64,000 nucleotides of DNA from Campylobacter sp. RM10537. GTDB lineage: Bacteria > Campylobacterota > Campylobacteria > Campylobacterales > Campylobacteraceae. The DNA lies in NCBI RefSeq assembly GCF_022369435.1, contig NZ_CP059597.1, positions 496,001 through 560,000 on the forward strand. Reading direction: 5' to 3'. A program made the translations under genes and the position numbers. Below, piece after piece: positions 45,711 to 55,015 of the stretch. The notes beneath the pieces are model-generated. The model did not search any database and was not told the DNA's origin. It saw nothing but the letters and a program-made list of their open reading frames with translations. The number at the start of each line of letters is the position of its first letter. The first letter of the stretch is position 1.

Positions 45711-46990
45711 TAATCCATGCCTTATCTGATAGCTTCGAAATAGAAATTTCAGATATAGCTGCCGATAAAAGTATTTCTCATCGTTTTGCAATTTTTTCAC
45801 TTTTAACAAATAAAGAAAATAAGGCCAAAAATTATCTTTTAGCCAAAGATACTTTACATACGCTTGAAATTTTAAAACAGCTAGGTGCTGAAGTTAAAAT
45901 TTATGGTACAAATGTTAGCATCATTCCGCCTAAAAAAATTGTACCACCTAAAGATGTATTATATTGTGGGAATTCTGGAACTCTTATGCGTTTAATGATA
46001 GGATTTTTATCTGGAATTTCTGGTTTTTTTGTTTTAAGCGGAGATTCATCTTTAAATAATCGCCCTATGAAAAGAGTTTGCGATCCTCTTAAAAGTATTG
46101 GAGCAAAAATATATGGCAGAGAGAATGCAAATTTAGCACCAATTTGTATAAAGGGACAAAAATTACATTTTTTTAATTACGAGAGTCAAATTTCATCAGC
46201 TCAAGTTAAAACAGCTATGATTTTATCAGCTTTAAATACAAATGGAAAATCTATATTTAAAGAATTAAATTTAAGCAGAAACCATAGTGAAAATATGTTA
46301 AAAGCCATGGGGGCTCCTTTAAAAATAAGTGAGAATGGTTTAAAAATCGAAATATCAAATTTAAAAAAGCCTTTAATAGAGCAAGATCTTGAAATTCCTA
46401 ATGATCCATCTTCAGCTTTTTATTTTATACTTGCAGCACTTATTATTCCTAATTCGAAGATAAGAATAAATAATATTTTATTAAATTCTACTCGCATAGA
46501 AGCTTATAAAGTTTTGCAAAAAATGGGAGCTAAAATTGAAATAAAAATTACCCAAAATCATTTTGAAAGTATAGGAGAAATTAGAGCAAGTTTTAGTAAG
46601 CTTAAAGCAGTGGAAGTTAAAGAAAATATAGCATGGCTTATAGATGAAATTCCTGCTTTAGCTATTGCTTTTGCTTTAGCAGATGGAATTTCTATACTTA
46701 AAAATGCAAAAGAGCTTAGAGTTAAAGAAAGTGATAGAATTTGCTCTATAGTTTCAAACCTAAAGCTTTGCGGAATTAAAGTTGAAGAATTTGAAGATGG
46801 ATTTAAAATAGAAGGTGGAAAGGTAAATAAAGCTAAAATAAAAAGTTATAATGATCATCGTATCGCTATGAGTTTTGCTATTTTAGGTATGGTTTGTGGA
46901 ATGGAAATTGATGATTTTGATTGCATAAAAACTTCTTTCCCAAATTTTATAGAAATTTTAAAAAGATTAGGGGTGAAAATTGATTATTGA
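45707..46990 (+). CDS. aroA: 3-phosphoshikimate 1-carboxyvinyltransferase (EPSP synthase)
   Basis: A 427-residue shikimate-pathway enzyme joining shikimate-3-phosphate and PEP. Substrate motifs are visible: AADKSISHRFAI at the N-terminus, CGNSGTLMRLM near residue 86, LNNRPMKRV, and RVKESDRI near residue 340. The pathway toward aromatic amino acids is therefore kept, at least in part. It overlaps pheT by four bases and ispH by eleven. Confidence 0.95.
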   Translation: MIIHALSDSFEIEISDIAADKSISHRFAIFSLLTNKENKAKNYLLAKDTLHTLEILKQLGAEVKIYGTNVSIIPPKKIVPPKDVLYCGNSGTLMRLMIGFLSGISGFFVLSGDSSLNNRPMKRVCDPLKSIGAKIYGRENANLAPICIKGQKLHFFNYESQISSAQVKTAMILSALNTNGKSIFKELNLSRNHSENMLKAMGAPLKISENGLKIEISNLKKPLIEQDLEIPNDPSSAFYFILAALIIPNSKIRINNILLNSTRIEAYKVLQKMGAKIEIKITQNHFESIGEIRASFSKLKAVEVKENIAWLIDEIPALAIAFALADGISILKNAKELRVKESDRICSIVSNLKLCGIKVEEFEDGFKIEGGKVNKAKIKSYNDHRIAMSFAILGMVCGMEIDDFDCIKTSFPNFIEILKRLGVKIDY

Positions 46991-47810
46991 ATTAGCTAAA
47001 AACTATGGTTTTTGCTTTGGGGTAAAAAGAGCAATTAAAAAAGCTGAACAAATTAAAGATGCTGCGACTATAGGGCCATTAATTCATAATAATGAAGAAA
47101 TTTTGCGTCTGCAAAAAGATTTTAATGTTAAAACTTTAGAAAATATTAATGCATTAAATGACGAAAAAAAGGCCATTATAAGAACTCACGGTATTACAAA
47201 ACAAGATTTAGCTGATTTAAAAAAAAGAAATATTGAAATTTTTGATGCAACATGCCCTTTTGTAACAAAGCCTCAGCAAATTTGCGAACGCATGAGTGAT
47301 GAAGGCTATGAGGTTGTTATTTTTGGTGATGAAAATCATCCAGAGGTTAAAGGTGTTAAAAGTTATGTAAGCACAAAAGCTTATGTTGTTTTAAGTAAAA
47401 AAGAGCTTGAAAATATTAAATTACCAAATAAAATTGCTGTAGTAAGTCAAACAACTAAAAAACCTGAACATTTTATGGAAATAGTTAATTTTTTAATATT
47501 AAGAGTTAAAGAAGTCAGAGTTTTTAATACTATCTGCGATGCAACATTTAAAAATCAAGATGCTATTAAAGAACTTTCTGTAAAAAGTGATGTAGTCATT
47601 GTTGTGGGTGGTAAGAATTCGGCTAACACCAAGCAACTTTTTTTAATAGCAAAAATGCACTGCGAGGATAGTTATCTTATCGAAACAGAAGAAGAATTAA
47701 AAAAAGAGTGGTTTTTAAATAAAAAACATTGTGGAATTAGTGCAGGTGCTAGCACTCCAGATTGGATTATAAATAAGGTAATTGCTAAAATTAAAACTTT
47801 TGTTGATTAA
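46980..47810 (+). CDS. ispH: 4-hydroxy-3-methylbut-2-enyl diphosphate reductase (LytB)
   Basis: A 276-residue 4Fe-4S enzyme that makes IPP and DMAPP in the last step of the MEP isoprenoid pathway. The three cluster cysteines are visible in YGFCFGVKRA (C12), DATCPFV and TICDATFKNQ; GPLIHNNEE and RTHGI carry active-site histidines. The start is TTG inside the aroA end, preceded by AGGGG. It sits between aroA and rpsA, the usual order in this genus. Confidence 0.94.
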   Translation: MIIELAKNYGFCFGVKRAIKKAEQIKDAATIGPLIHNNEEILRLQKDFNVKTLENINALNDEKKAIIRTHGITKQDLADLKKRNIEIFDATCPFVTKPQQICERMSDEGYEVVIFGDENHPEVKGVKSYVSTKAYVVLSKKELENIKLPNKIAVVSQTTKKPEHFMEIVNFLILRVKEVRVFNTICDATFKNQDAIKELSVKSDVVIVVGGKNSANTKQLFLIAKMHCEDSYLIETEEELKKEWFLNKKHCGISAGASTPDWIINKVIAKIKTFVD

Positions 47811-47926
47811 AGCGTAATATTTTATTTTTTTAAAAGCTAAATAAAACTACAATTTAAAAAAATTAACAAAAGCTAAATTTTTAATATTTAGAATGAGGAA
47901 ATTTAAAATTATTTTAAAGGACAGTG

Positions 47927-49600
47927 ATGATTGAGGCGAACAATAAGGTTCAAAGTAGTTTAGATGATTTTCTTGAAGAAGAAGATTTTGGACAACTTTT
48001 AGATGCTTTTGATAAATCAAAAGAAGAAGCAATGGCAGAAGGGGTGATCGTAGAGATTAAAAATGATGAAGTTTATATTGATATAGGTAAAAAATCTGAA
48101 GGAATTTTGTCAATTGCTGAAATTCAAAATAATGATGGACAGTTATTGTTTAAAATTGGAGATAAGATTAAAGTTGCTGTGGTGGGTTATTACAGTGGAA
48201 GGTCTTTATTGTCTCATAAAAAAGCTTTGAGAAAAGAAAAAGTGATTGGATTTATTAAAAATTATAAAGAAGAAGATTCTGAAAATATATTTAATGTTAA
48301 AGTTGTTGGAAAAAATAAAGGAGGACTTATTGTTGTTGATGATAATGATATTGAGTTCTTTTTACCTAAATCTCAATATGGTTTCAAAGAAAACAATAAT
48401 GTTTTAGGTAAAACTTTTAAAGTAAAGATTATTAAGATTGATCATGAAGAGCAAAGTATTATCGTTTCCAGAAAGAAAACTCTAGATGATGAAAGAAAAA
48501 GACGTAAAGAATTAATTAATAATATCACTCAAGAACAGGGCATTATTGAAGGTACAGTAAAAAAAATCACAACTTATGGTATGTTTGTTGATGTAGGCGG
48601 AATTGACGGTCTGGTTCATTATAGTGAAATTTCTTATAAAGGCCCAGTAAATCCAAGTCTTTTTTATAAAGAGGGGGACAAAGTTCCAGTTAAAATTATT
48701 AGCTATAATAAAGAACGCAAACACCTTTCATTATCTATTAAGGCAGCTTTACCTGATCCTTGGAGTGAAATAAAAGATAATCTTGAAGTAGGTGATACAA
48801 TTAAGGTTATTGTTTCTAATATAGAACCTTATGGAGCTTTTGTAGATTTAGGTAATGATATCGAAGGTTTTTTACATATCAGTGAAATTTCTTGGGATAA
48901 AAATATTAAAAATCCAAAAGACCATATAAGCAAAGGACAAGAAATTGATGTGGAAGTTATTGAAATTAATTCCGAAGAAAGACGCTTAAGAGTTTCTTTG
49001 AGAAATTTACTTACAAAGCCTTTTGATGAATTTTTGAAAAAATATAAATTATCAGATATTTTAGAAGGTGAAGTTACTTTGACAACTGCTTTTGGAGCAT
49101 TTATAAATCTTGGTATGATTGAGGGTTTATTGCATAATGAAGATGCTTCTTGGTCAAGAACTGATAAATGTAAAGATAAATTTAAAGTTGGCGATAAGGT
49201 TAGAGTAAAAATTATTAAAATAGATACAGAAAATCAAAAAATTTCTCTTAGCATGAAAGAACTTTGTGAATCACCTGTTCAAGAATATGCCAAAAATCAT
49301 AAAGTTGGAGATATTGTTAAAGGAAAAATTAGAGATATCAAAGATTTTGGTGTTTTTGTAGAGCTTAGTCAAAATGTTGATGCGCTTATTCATAAAGAGG
49401 ATATTAGTACTTCAACTCTGGAAAATCTAAAAATAGATGATGAAATTGAAGCAGCTATTGTTTTTATCGATGAAAAGAAGAATAGAATTCGCTTAAGTGT
49501 TAAAGATTTAGTTAAAATGAAAGAACGTGAAGTTTTAAATGAAATAAATGATAATGATAAAATCACTTTAGGTGATATTATAAAAGATCAATTAGCTTAA
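47927..49600 (+). CDS. rpsA: 30S ribosomal protein S1
   Basis: A 557-residue RNA-binding protein with a series of S1 OB-fold domains; six units can be seen, for example from EGVIVEIKNDEVYIDIG, GTVKKITTYGMFVDVGG, VIVSNIEPYGAFVDLGN and GKIRDIKDFGVFVELSQ. S1 helps the ribosome bind mRNAs. I chose the ATG at 47927, five bases after AAAGGA, instead of the GTG one codon earlier. The stop overlaps the next gene by one base (TAATG). Confidence 0.95.
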   Translation: MIEANNKVQSSLDDFLEEEDFGQLLDAFDKSKEEAMAEGVIVEIKNDEVYIDIGKKSEGILSIAEIQNNDGQLLFKIGDKIKVAVVGYYSGRSLLSHKKALRKEKVIGFIKNYKEEDSENIFNVKVVGKNKGGLIVVDDNDIEFFLPKSQYGFKENNNVLGKTFKVKIIKIDHEEQSIIVSRKKTLDDERKRRKELINNITQEQGIIEGTVKKITTYGMFVDVGGIDGLVHYSEISYKGPVNPSLFYKEGDKVPVKIISYNKERKHLSLSIKAALPDPWSEIKDNLEVGDTIKVIVSNIEPYGAFVDLGNDIEGFLHISEISWDKNIKNPKDHISKGQEIDVEVIEINSEERRLRVSLRNLLTKPFDEFLKKYKLSDILEGEVTLTTAFGAFINLGMIEGLLHNEDASWSRTDKCKDKFKVGDKVRVKIIKIDTENQKISLSMKELCESPVQEYAKNHKVGDIVKGKIRDIKDFGVFVELSQNVDALIHKEDISTSTLENLKIDDEIEAAIVFIDEKKNRIRLSVKDLVKMKEREVLNEINDNDKITLGDIIKDQLA

Positions 49601-50094
49601 TGATTAAAAAATATCTAACTGTAGGCATTTTAAGTTTACTGTTGCTTAGTTTGTTTGCAGTTGTTTTGATATTAGTCTCTAAATTTAAAGCAAATTCAAA
49701 TTTTATTCCTGAATTTGCTCATAATATAAATATAGAAAAAGAAAATAAGCAAAAAAACAATGAAAACTTTACTTGGCAAGAAGAACTTGCTAAATGGCCA
49801 AGTAAAGATTTTACTCCTGCAGCAGAACAATTTAATCTTTATGTTGATGTTGATACTAGTGATTTAAAAGAAAAAAGCAAATATTATCAGCTTATTATAG
49901 ATAAAAATGATATCTATTCGGTATTTTGTTTAAAACAAACTTTAAAATCTTTTGATGTGAAATATTTTTTATTAAAATCTAGTGATAGTCCAGAAATTTT
50001 TTTAGATACTGATAATAAAGAACTTATTGATGAAATTATTAAAGAGCTAAAAAAATATAAGATTAATACTCAAGCTAAAGAAATTTGGCTTTAA
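49600..50094 (+). CDS. Membrane-anchored hypothetical protein after rpsA
   Basis: A 164-residue protein with an N-terminal hydrophobic segment (residues 7-29) and a probably periplasmic domain. The C-terminal part alternates short beta-like and helical stretches (DVKYFLLKSSDSPEIFLD, then ELKKYKINTQ), which could be a SPOR-like or ferredoxin-like fold, but no signature confirms it. It is coupled to rpsA by TAATG. It is the Cj0892c homologue. In NCTC 11168 serA follows as I recall; here an ABC-F gene follows 40 bases later. Confidence 0.7.
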   Translation: MIKKYLTVGILSLLLLSLFAVVLILVSKFKANSNFIPEFAHNINIEKENKQKNNENFTWQEELAKWPSKDFTPAAEQFNLYVDVDTSDLKEKSKYYQLIIDKNDIYSVFCLKQTLKSFDVKYFLLKSSDSPEIFLDTDNKELIDEIIKELKKYKINTQAKEIWL

Positions 50095-50134
50095 TTTTTT
50101 TAATTATCGATTTATTTTTCTAGGAAGTATTATA

Positions 50135-52078
50135 ATGGCACTGATTGATTTAATTGACGCAAATAAAAGATTTGATGAAAAGATTGTTTTAAATGAAGCC
50201 AATTTTAGTGCCAATGATGGTGAAAAAATAGCTATTATTGGTAAAAATGGAGAAGGGAAATCAACTTTTTTAAAAATATTATTTGGTAATTTAAATTTGG
50301 ATAGTGGTCGCGTTGTAAGACAAAATGGAAAAAGCATCGCGATGCTTTCGCAAAATGTAGATTTTGAGGCAAATTTGAGTATTAAAGATGCTATTAAGCA
50401 AGAACTTTCAGAAATTTATACCGCTTTAGATGAATATGAAAAACTTCAATTAAAATTAGAAAAAAATCCAGAAAATAAAGAGTATTTAAAACAAATGGAT
50501 TCAATTATGGCTTTAATAGAAAGCAAGGATGCTTGGAATATAGAAGCTAAAATAAAACGTGTTTTGAAAGAATTTGATCTATTAAAATATATTGATCGTT
50601 TAGTATGCACATTAAGTGGTGGTGAGATACGTAGGGTAGGACTTTGTATACTTATACTTAAAAATCCTGATATTTTGTTGCTTGATGAGCCAACAAATCA
50701 TTTAGATGTTTATATGACAAGTTTTTTAGAAGAATTGCTAAAAGAATCAAAAATGTGCGTTATTTTTATTTCCCATGATCGCTATTTTATTGATGCTATT
50801 GCTGATAAGTGTATAGAAATTGAAAATGGAAAATTAAGTGTTTTTAAAGGAGGATATGCAAATTATCTTGAAAAAAAGGCACAAATTTTAGAAAGTCTTA
50901 CTAAAAACCATGAGACTTTATTAAAGCAATTAAAAAGTGAAGAAGAATGGTTAAGACGCGGTGTCAAAGCAAGATTAAAAAGAAATGAAGGAAGAAAAGA
51001 GCGTATTTTAAAAATGCGAGAAGAGGCTAAAAAAAATCCAGGAGCTATAAAGCGCCTAAGACTTGAAATTTCAAGATCTACACTTAATTTTAATGCTGAT
51101 AAAGTAATGAATCGAAAAAAAATGTTATTTGAAATTAAAAATGTAAGCAAAAGTATAGAAAATAAAATACTTTTTAAAGATTTTTCAGCTCGTATTTTGC
51201 AAGGAGAGCGTATAGCTATAGTAGGAAAAAATGGCTGTGGAAAATCTACTTTTTTAAAAATGCTGTTAGGACAAATAAAAGAAGATAGTGGAGAGATTAA
51301 ACGAGGAGAGATTAAGATAGGATATTTTGATCAAGCTAGAAATTTAGTAAATTCAGATAAAACCTTACTTGAGATTTTTTGTCCTAATGGTGGAGACAGG
51401 GTTCAAGTCAGAGATAAAAATATGCATGTTTATGGATATTTGAAAAATTTTTTATTTCCTAAAGAATTTTTAGATAAAAGTGTTTCTGTATTAAGCGGTG
51501 GAGAAAAAAATCGAGTAGCTTTGGCTTTACTTTTTACTCAAATTTATGATATTTTAGTACTTGATGAGCCAACCAATGATTTAGATATTTCGACAATTAA
51601 TATTTTAGAAGAATATTTGTTAAATTTTGAAGGAGCAATTTTGTTTGTATCTCATGATAGGTATTTTGTTGATAAAATTGCCAATAAAATTTATGCTTTC
51701 GAGGGAGATTCTTCGATCAATATTTTACATACTCTTTATACAGAATATCTTGAAAATGAAAAAGAATTGCGCGAATTTGATAATTTTACTCTAAATTTTG
51801 AAAATTCAATTTCAAATAGTAATCAAAAAGAGAAAAAAAATCAAAAGCTAAGTTATAAAGAAAATGAAATTTTAAACAATCATCCAGAAAAAATAGAAGT
51901 TATTGAAAAACAAATTGCACAATTAAATAAAGATTTATCAAATCCAAATATTTATCAAAATATCGGTATTAATAAACTTTATGAAGAGTTGCAAAAAGCT
52001 CAAGAAACATTGGAAATATTTGAAAAAGAATATTTTGAAGTTTTAGAAAAAAGTGAAAATTTGCAAAAAGAAATATAA
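50135..52078 (+). CDS. ABC-F family ATPase (Uup-like)
   Basis: A 647-residue soluble protein with two ABC domains and no membrane segments. Domain 1 has Walker A GKNGEGKST, signature LSGGEIRRV and LLLDEPTNHLD; domain 2 has GKNGCGKST, LSGGEKNRV and LVLDEPTNDLD. The long linker of ABC-F proteins lies at about residues 245-320, and a C-terminal coiled coil begins near residue 585, as in Uup. ABC-F proteins act on ribosomes rather than in transport. Divergence from target-protection resistance types cannot be judged by eye. It corresponds to Cj0888c. Confidence 0.9.
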   Translation: MALIDLIDANKRFDEKIVLNEANFSANDGEKIAIIGKNGEGKSTFLKILFGNLNLDSGRVVRQNGKSIAMLSQNVDFEANLSIKDAIKQELSEIYTALDEYEKLQLKLEKNPENKEYLKQMDSIMALIESKDAWNIEAKIKRVLKEFDLLKYIDRLVCTLSGGEIRRVGLCILILKNPDILLLDEPTNHLDVYMTSFLEELLKESKMCVIFISHDRYFIDAIADKCIEIENGKLSVFKGGYANYLEKKAQILESLTKNHETLLKQLKSEEEWLRRGVKARLKRNEGRKERILKMREEAKKNPGAIKRLRLEISRSTLNFNADKVMNRKKMLFEIKNVSKSIENKILFKDFSARILQGERIAIVGKNGCGKSTFLKMLLGQIKEDSGEIKRGEIKIGYFDQARNLVNSDKTLLEIFCPNGGDRVQVRDKNMHVYGYLKNFLFPKEFLDKSVSVLSGGEKNRVALALLFTQIYDILVLDEPTNDLDISTINILEEYLLNFEGAILFVSHDRYFVDKIANKIYAFEGDSSINILHTLYTEYLENEKELREFDNFTLNFENSISNSNQKEKKNQKLSYKENEILNNHPEKIEVIEKQIAQLNKDLSNPNIYQNIGINKLYEELQKAQETLEIFEKEYFEVLEKSENLQKEI

Positions 52079-52844
52079 AAATGTACTTTGATTACTTGTA
52101 AAAATATAACCAAATTAAATTTTATATCAATGACTATATTCTTAAGAACCAAGGATTATAAATCAAAATCATTTTAGCAATTTTAATCTTAGTATTTTTA
52201 AACTCTAAAAAAGTAAAGAAGAAAAATTTTGTAAACAATTATAGTGAAATTTATGTTTTTGATAGAAAAACAAAAGATAAATATATATAATTTTAAAATA
52301 CATAAATATTTTACACCATAAGACTTAGAAAAATTTTATCTCAAGTCTTTTTTAATGGTTATAAATATTATCGTGATGATTGTAATTATAAAATAGACGA
52401 ATTTAATTTTAATTTTGATGACAAACTTTAAGAAGATAAGCTTAGAAAAAGTAAGATCTTATATGGATTGAGCGTAAAGGTAAAAAAAATATCCTGTTGT
52501 TTTCTCTGCTAGATTTATATATGTTGCAAATTCGGAAATGAAAGAAAGGATGGCTTTAAAAGATTAGATTTTCTTTATAAAAAAGTAAAATTAGATGCTA
52601 ATCTTATTCTTAGAATCTTCGCTCTATACTAAGCTAATTTTTTTGAAGAGCCAAGATAAGAGCTTATTAAAAAATGCGGGATTAAAGAATGAAAAATAAA
52701 AAATGAGTTTGAGCTTATTAAGATTTTAAAAGTTTTAATAAAAAATAATATTAAGACTTTATATTAAAAGAAAGATTTTTATTTTTTGATTTTTTTAATA
52801 AATTTAAAGTAAAATAAAAATTAGATATCAAAAAAAGGAGTAGG
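52079..52844 (+). pseudogene. Decayed gene remnant, one frame with many stops
   Basis: Most of this 766-base gap reads as one degraded protein in a single plus-strand frame from about 52162 to 52767. It begins with a hydrophobic stretch (IKIILAILILVFLNSKKVKK) and continues with runs such as RLRKILSQVFFNGYKYYRDD and GFKRLDFLYKKVKLDANLIL. Internal stops are at 52288, 52294, 52303, 52429, 52510, 52630, 52657 and 52690. Three runs of 39-42 codons in the same frame are unlikely by chance at this base composition. No start or family is recognisable; the product may have been a membrane-anchored or secreted protein. Confidence 0.65.
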
Positions 52845-53219
52845 GTGAAGATAAGAGTTTATTATGAAGATACAGATGCTGGCGGGGTAGTTTATCATAG
52901 TAATTATTTGAAATTTTGCGAAAGAGCTAGAAGTGAAGTTTTATTTTCTAAAAAAGCTTTAATATTTGATGCCATTGATGGACATTTTTTACTTACAAAA
53001 GCAAATTGTAATTTTATAAAACCTGCTAAACTTGGAGATATAATCGAAGTTAAAACAAAAATTTTAGAAATTAAAAATGCTTCTATAGAAATTTTACAAG
53101 AAATTTATAAAGATAAAAACAAAATTTTTAAGTTTATTGGAACTCTTGCTTATATCAAAAAAGAAAAACCTGCCAAAATGGAACCAGAAGTTAAAAAACT
53201 TTTTGAAGAATTATTTTAA
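52845..53219 (+). CDS. ybgC: YbgC-type acyl-CoA thioesterase
   Basis: A 124-residue hot-dog thioesterase. The signature YYEDTDAGGVVYHSNYLKFCERARSE includes the catalytic aspartate and is complete. YbgC enzymes act on short acyl-CoAs or acyl-ACP and in many bacteria lie by the Tol-Pal genes, which are not present here. The start is GTG with AAAGGAG four bases upstream. The 3' end overlaps the convergent minus-strand gene by nine bases. It corresponds to Cj0965c. Confidence 0.92.
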   Translation: MKIRVYYEDTDAGGVVYHSNYLKFCERARSEVLFSKKALIFDAIDGHFLLTKANCNFIKPAKLGDIIEVKTKILEIKNASIEILQEIYKDKNKIFKFIGTLAYIKKEKPAKMEPEVKKLFEELF

Positions 53220-54407
53220 TTCTTCAAAATTTGCTTTGACGCTTTGCATGAGACGGACTTTGTATAAAATCTGCGAGTTTTCAATTTTTTCATCAAAAAT
53301 ACTTTTACTTTCTTTATTTAGAAAATTCGTATAAAAATAATCAGTTCCAATGCTTGTTGCATAAGCTACCCAATTATAGTCTATATTTTGATTAAAAATT
53401 TCATTTAAATAGGATAAATTATCGTCATGATTATTGATAGAATTTGCAATAATAAAATTTTTCCTATCGGCTTCTTGGGTAAGATTTAAAAATGCAGGAT
53501 TGTAATTTATCTGGGTGGATAACATTATATAAGGATATATATCATAAACGCGTAATTGAGAACTTGTAAGTGCTGTTTTTACTAAAGGTGTATTAAAAAA
53601 AATAGAAGTTTGATCAAGACTTCCTTGAGATTTTAGCAACTTGTAAAAATCAAGTTTATCTCCATCAATTTTATAAATTCTTACATTTTGATTTTTACTA
53701 TTGAGCAATATACGTGCATTTAAGTTATCTGATAATGTAGAACCATCTCCAAAAATTGCTATATTTGAGTTGGCTTTTTGCAAAAGAGCCATAATTTGAG
53801 CATCATAATCTATGCTACCAAAAATTATATTTTGATTTAAATTTGAGGCAAAATTTTTATGGAGGGTTGGGATAAATATCTTCATATTTTTAGAATAATC
53901 TTTAAGCGCGGAAATACCTTTTAGGGTAAAAGCTGCAATAACATATTGATAACCCTGAGATTCTATTTGATCAAGAGTTTGACGTATTTTGTTTTCATCT
54001 TCTGTGCCTATTAAAAATACTTTGACTTTAATGTCTGCTCTTTGTCTTAAAAGATAAGCAATGCTAGAATTTACAATAGTATTGGAATAGCTTTTAATTG
54101 TTTTTTCTGGAATAACAATGGCTAATTTAACCGCTGTAATTTTTTGCACAGCTTGATCAAAATCTGTGATAGAATTTAAAAGTTTTGCATAAACGTTGGA
54201 TAAAAATTGATCTTTTTGATCGCTGAATTCACTTAAAAAACTAAGATAAAGTCTTGATTCTAAAAGATCAAAAAGACAATTAATCCCACATTCTTGGGTA
54301 TTTAGATTAGGGTAGAAATTTTCAGAAGGTGGTATATCTACTAATCTTTGTTCTCTAGCTACAAGAAAACAAAAGCATAATCCTAAAATTAATAATATCT
54401 TTTTCAT
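53211..54407 (-). CDS. Secreted periplasmic protein, possible type 1 binding-protein fold
   Basis: A 398-residue protein with a signal peptide (residues 1-17, LGLCFCFLVA). From about residue 92 the pattern VKLAIVIPEKTIKSYSNT, KVKVFLIGTEDE, GYQYVIAAFTLKGI and IAIFGDGSTLSDNL looks like the alternating lobes of a type 1 periplasmic binding fold, as in LpoA or branched-chain amino-acid binding proteins. It is larger than a simple receptor and has no transporter beside it. A sequon D328-D-N330-L-S332 is visible. It is the Cj0964 homologue; the fold call is inference. It overlaps the glycosylase-like gene by four bases. Confidence 0.75.
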   Translation of the reverse strand: MKKILLILGLCFCFLVAREQRLVDIPPSENFYPNLNTQECGINCLFDLLESRLYLSFLSEFSDQKDQFLSNVYAKLLNSITDFDQAVQKITAVKLAIVIPEKTIKSYSNTIVNSSIAYLLRQRADIKVKVFLIGTEDENKIRQTLDQIESQGYQYVIAAFTLKGISALKDYSKNMKIFIPTLHKNFASNLNQNIIFGSIDYDAQIMALLQKANSNIAIFGDGSTLSDNLNARILLNSKNQNVRIYKIDGDKLDFYKLLKSQGSLDQTSIFFNTPLVKTALTSSQLRVYDIYPYIMLSTQINYNPAFLNLTQEADRKNFIIANSINNHDDNLSYLNEIFNQNIDYNWVAYATSIGTDYFYTNFLNKESKSIFDEKIENSQILYKVRLMQSVKANFEELK

Positions 54408-55015
54408 AAAAATCCTTTAATTTTTTTTAGGTCTTCTATAAATTTTTTTTCATAACTTGGATTTTTTTCTATAAATTCAAGTTCAAAACTTGCCATAAAA
54501 AAGAAATCTTTATAGGTGAAAATTTCTCCCCTTAGGCTATTAAAATTAGAAAAACCCAAGCTATTAAAAGCATATTCTCCTAAGCAAAGGATAAATTTAG
54601 GTTGAACCAGCATGACTTCATTCCAAAAAAATGGTAAGCAAGATTGTAGCGAAAAATCATCAAATTTTCTATTAGAAAAACATTTAAAAAGATATGAAAA
54701 ATAAAATTGCTCTTTGTTGAGCCCTAAAATGTTATAAATATAATTTTGTAATGCTTTGCCTTTTTTTGATTCCAAAATGCAACCGTTTTCATTTTCAACT
54801 TTTTGTCCAAAAGTATCTAAAATCATTAGATTAACTGATTTTAAATGATTTTCCATTAAGGTAAAACGACGAAATTTTGAAAAATGACATAAATTGCATT
54901 TTTGTATATTTGATCTTAAGTCTTTAAAATTTTTTATTTTTAATTGAATATTATTAGCTTTGTTATCTATAAAATTATATCCTATAGCTTTTAAATAATA
55001 TAAACTTCTTATCAT
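54404..55015 (-). CDS. Uracil-DNA glycosylase superfamily protein (family 4-like)
   Basis: A 203-residue protein that resembles family 4 uracil-DNA glycosylases. A C-x2-C pair (NIQKCNLCHFSKFR) near residue 40 recalls the iron-sulfur cysteines; SVNLMILDTFGQK replaces the usual MIVGEAPG motif, and PKFILCLGEYAFNSLG matches the later ALG-type block. The weak first motif means catalytic activity is doubtful. It corresponds to Cj0963. It and the periplasmic-protein gene form a two-gene minus-strand unit. Confidence is in the superfamily rather than the activity. Confidence 0.7.
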   Translation of the reverse strand: MIRSLYYLKAIGYNFIDNKANNIQLKIKNFKDLRSNIQKCNLCHFSKFRRFTLMENHLKSVNLMILDTFGQKVENENGCILESKKGKALQNYIYNILGLNKEQFYFSYLFKCFSNRKFDDFSLQSCLPFFWNEVMLVQPKFILCLGEYAFNSLGFSNFNSLRGEIFTYKDFFFMASFELEFIEKNPSYEKKFIEDLKKIKGFL

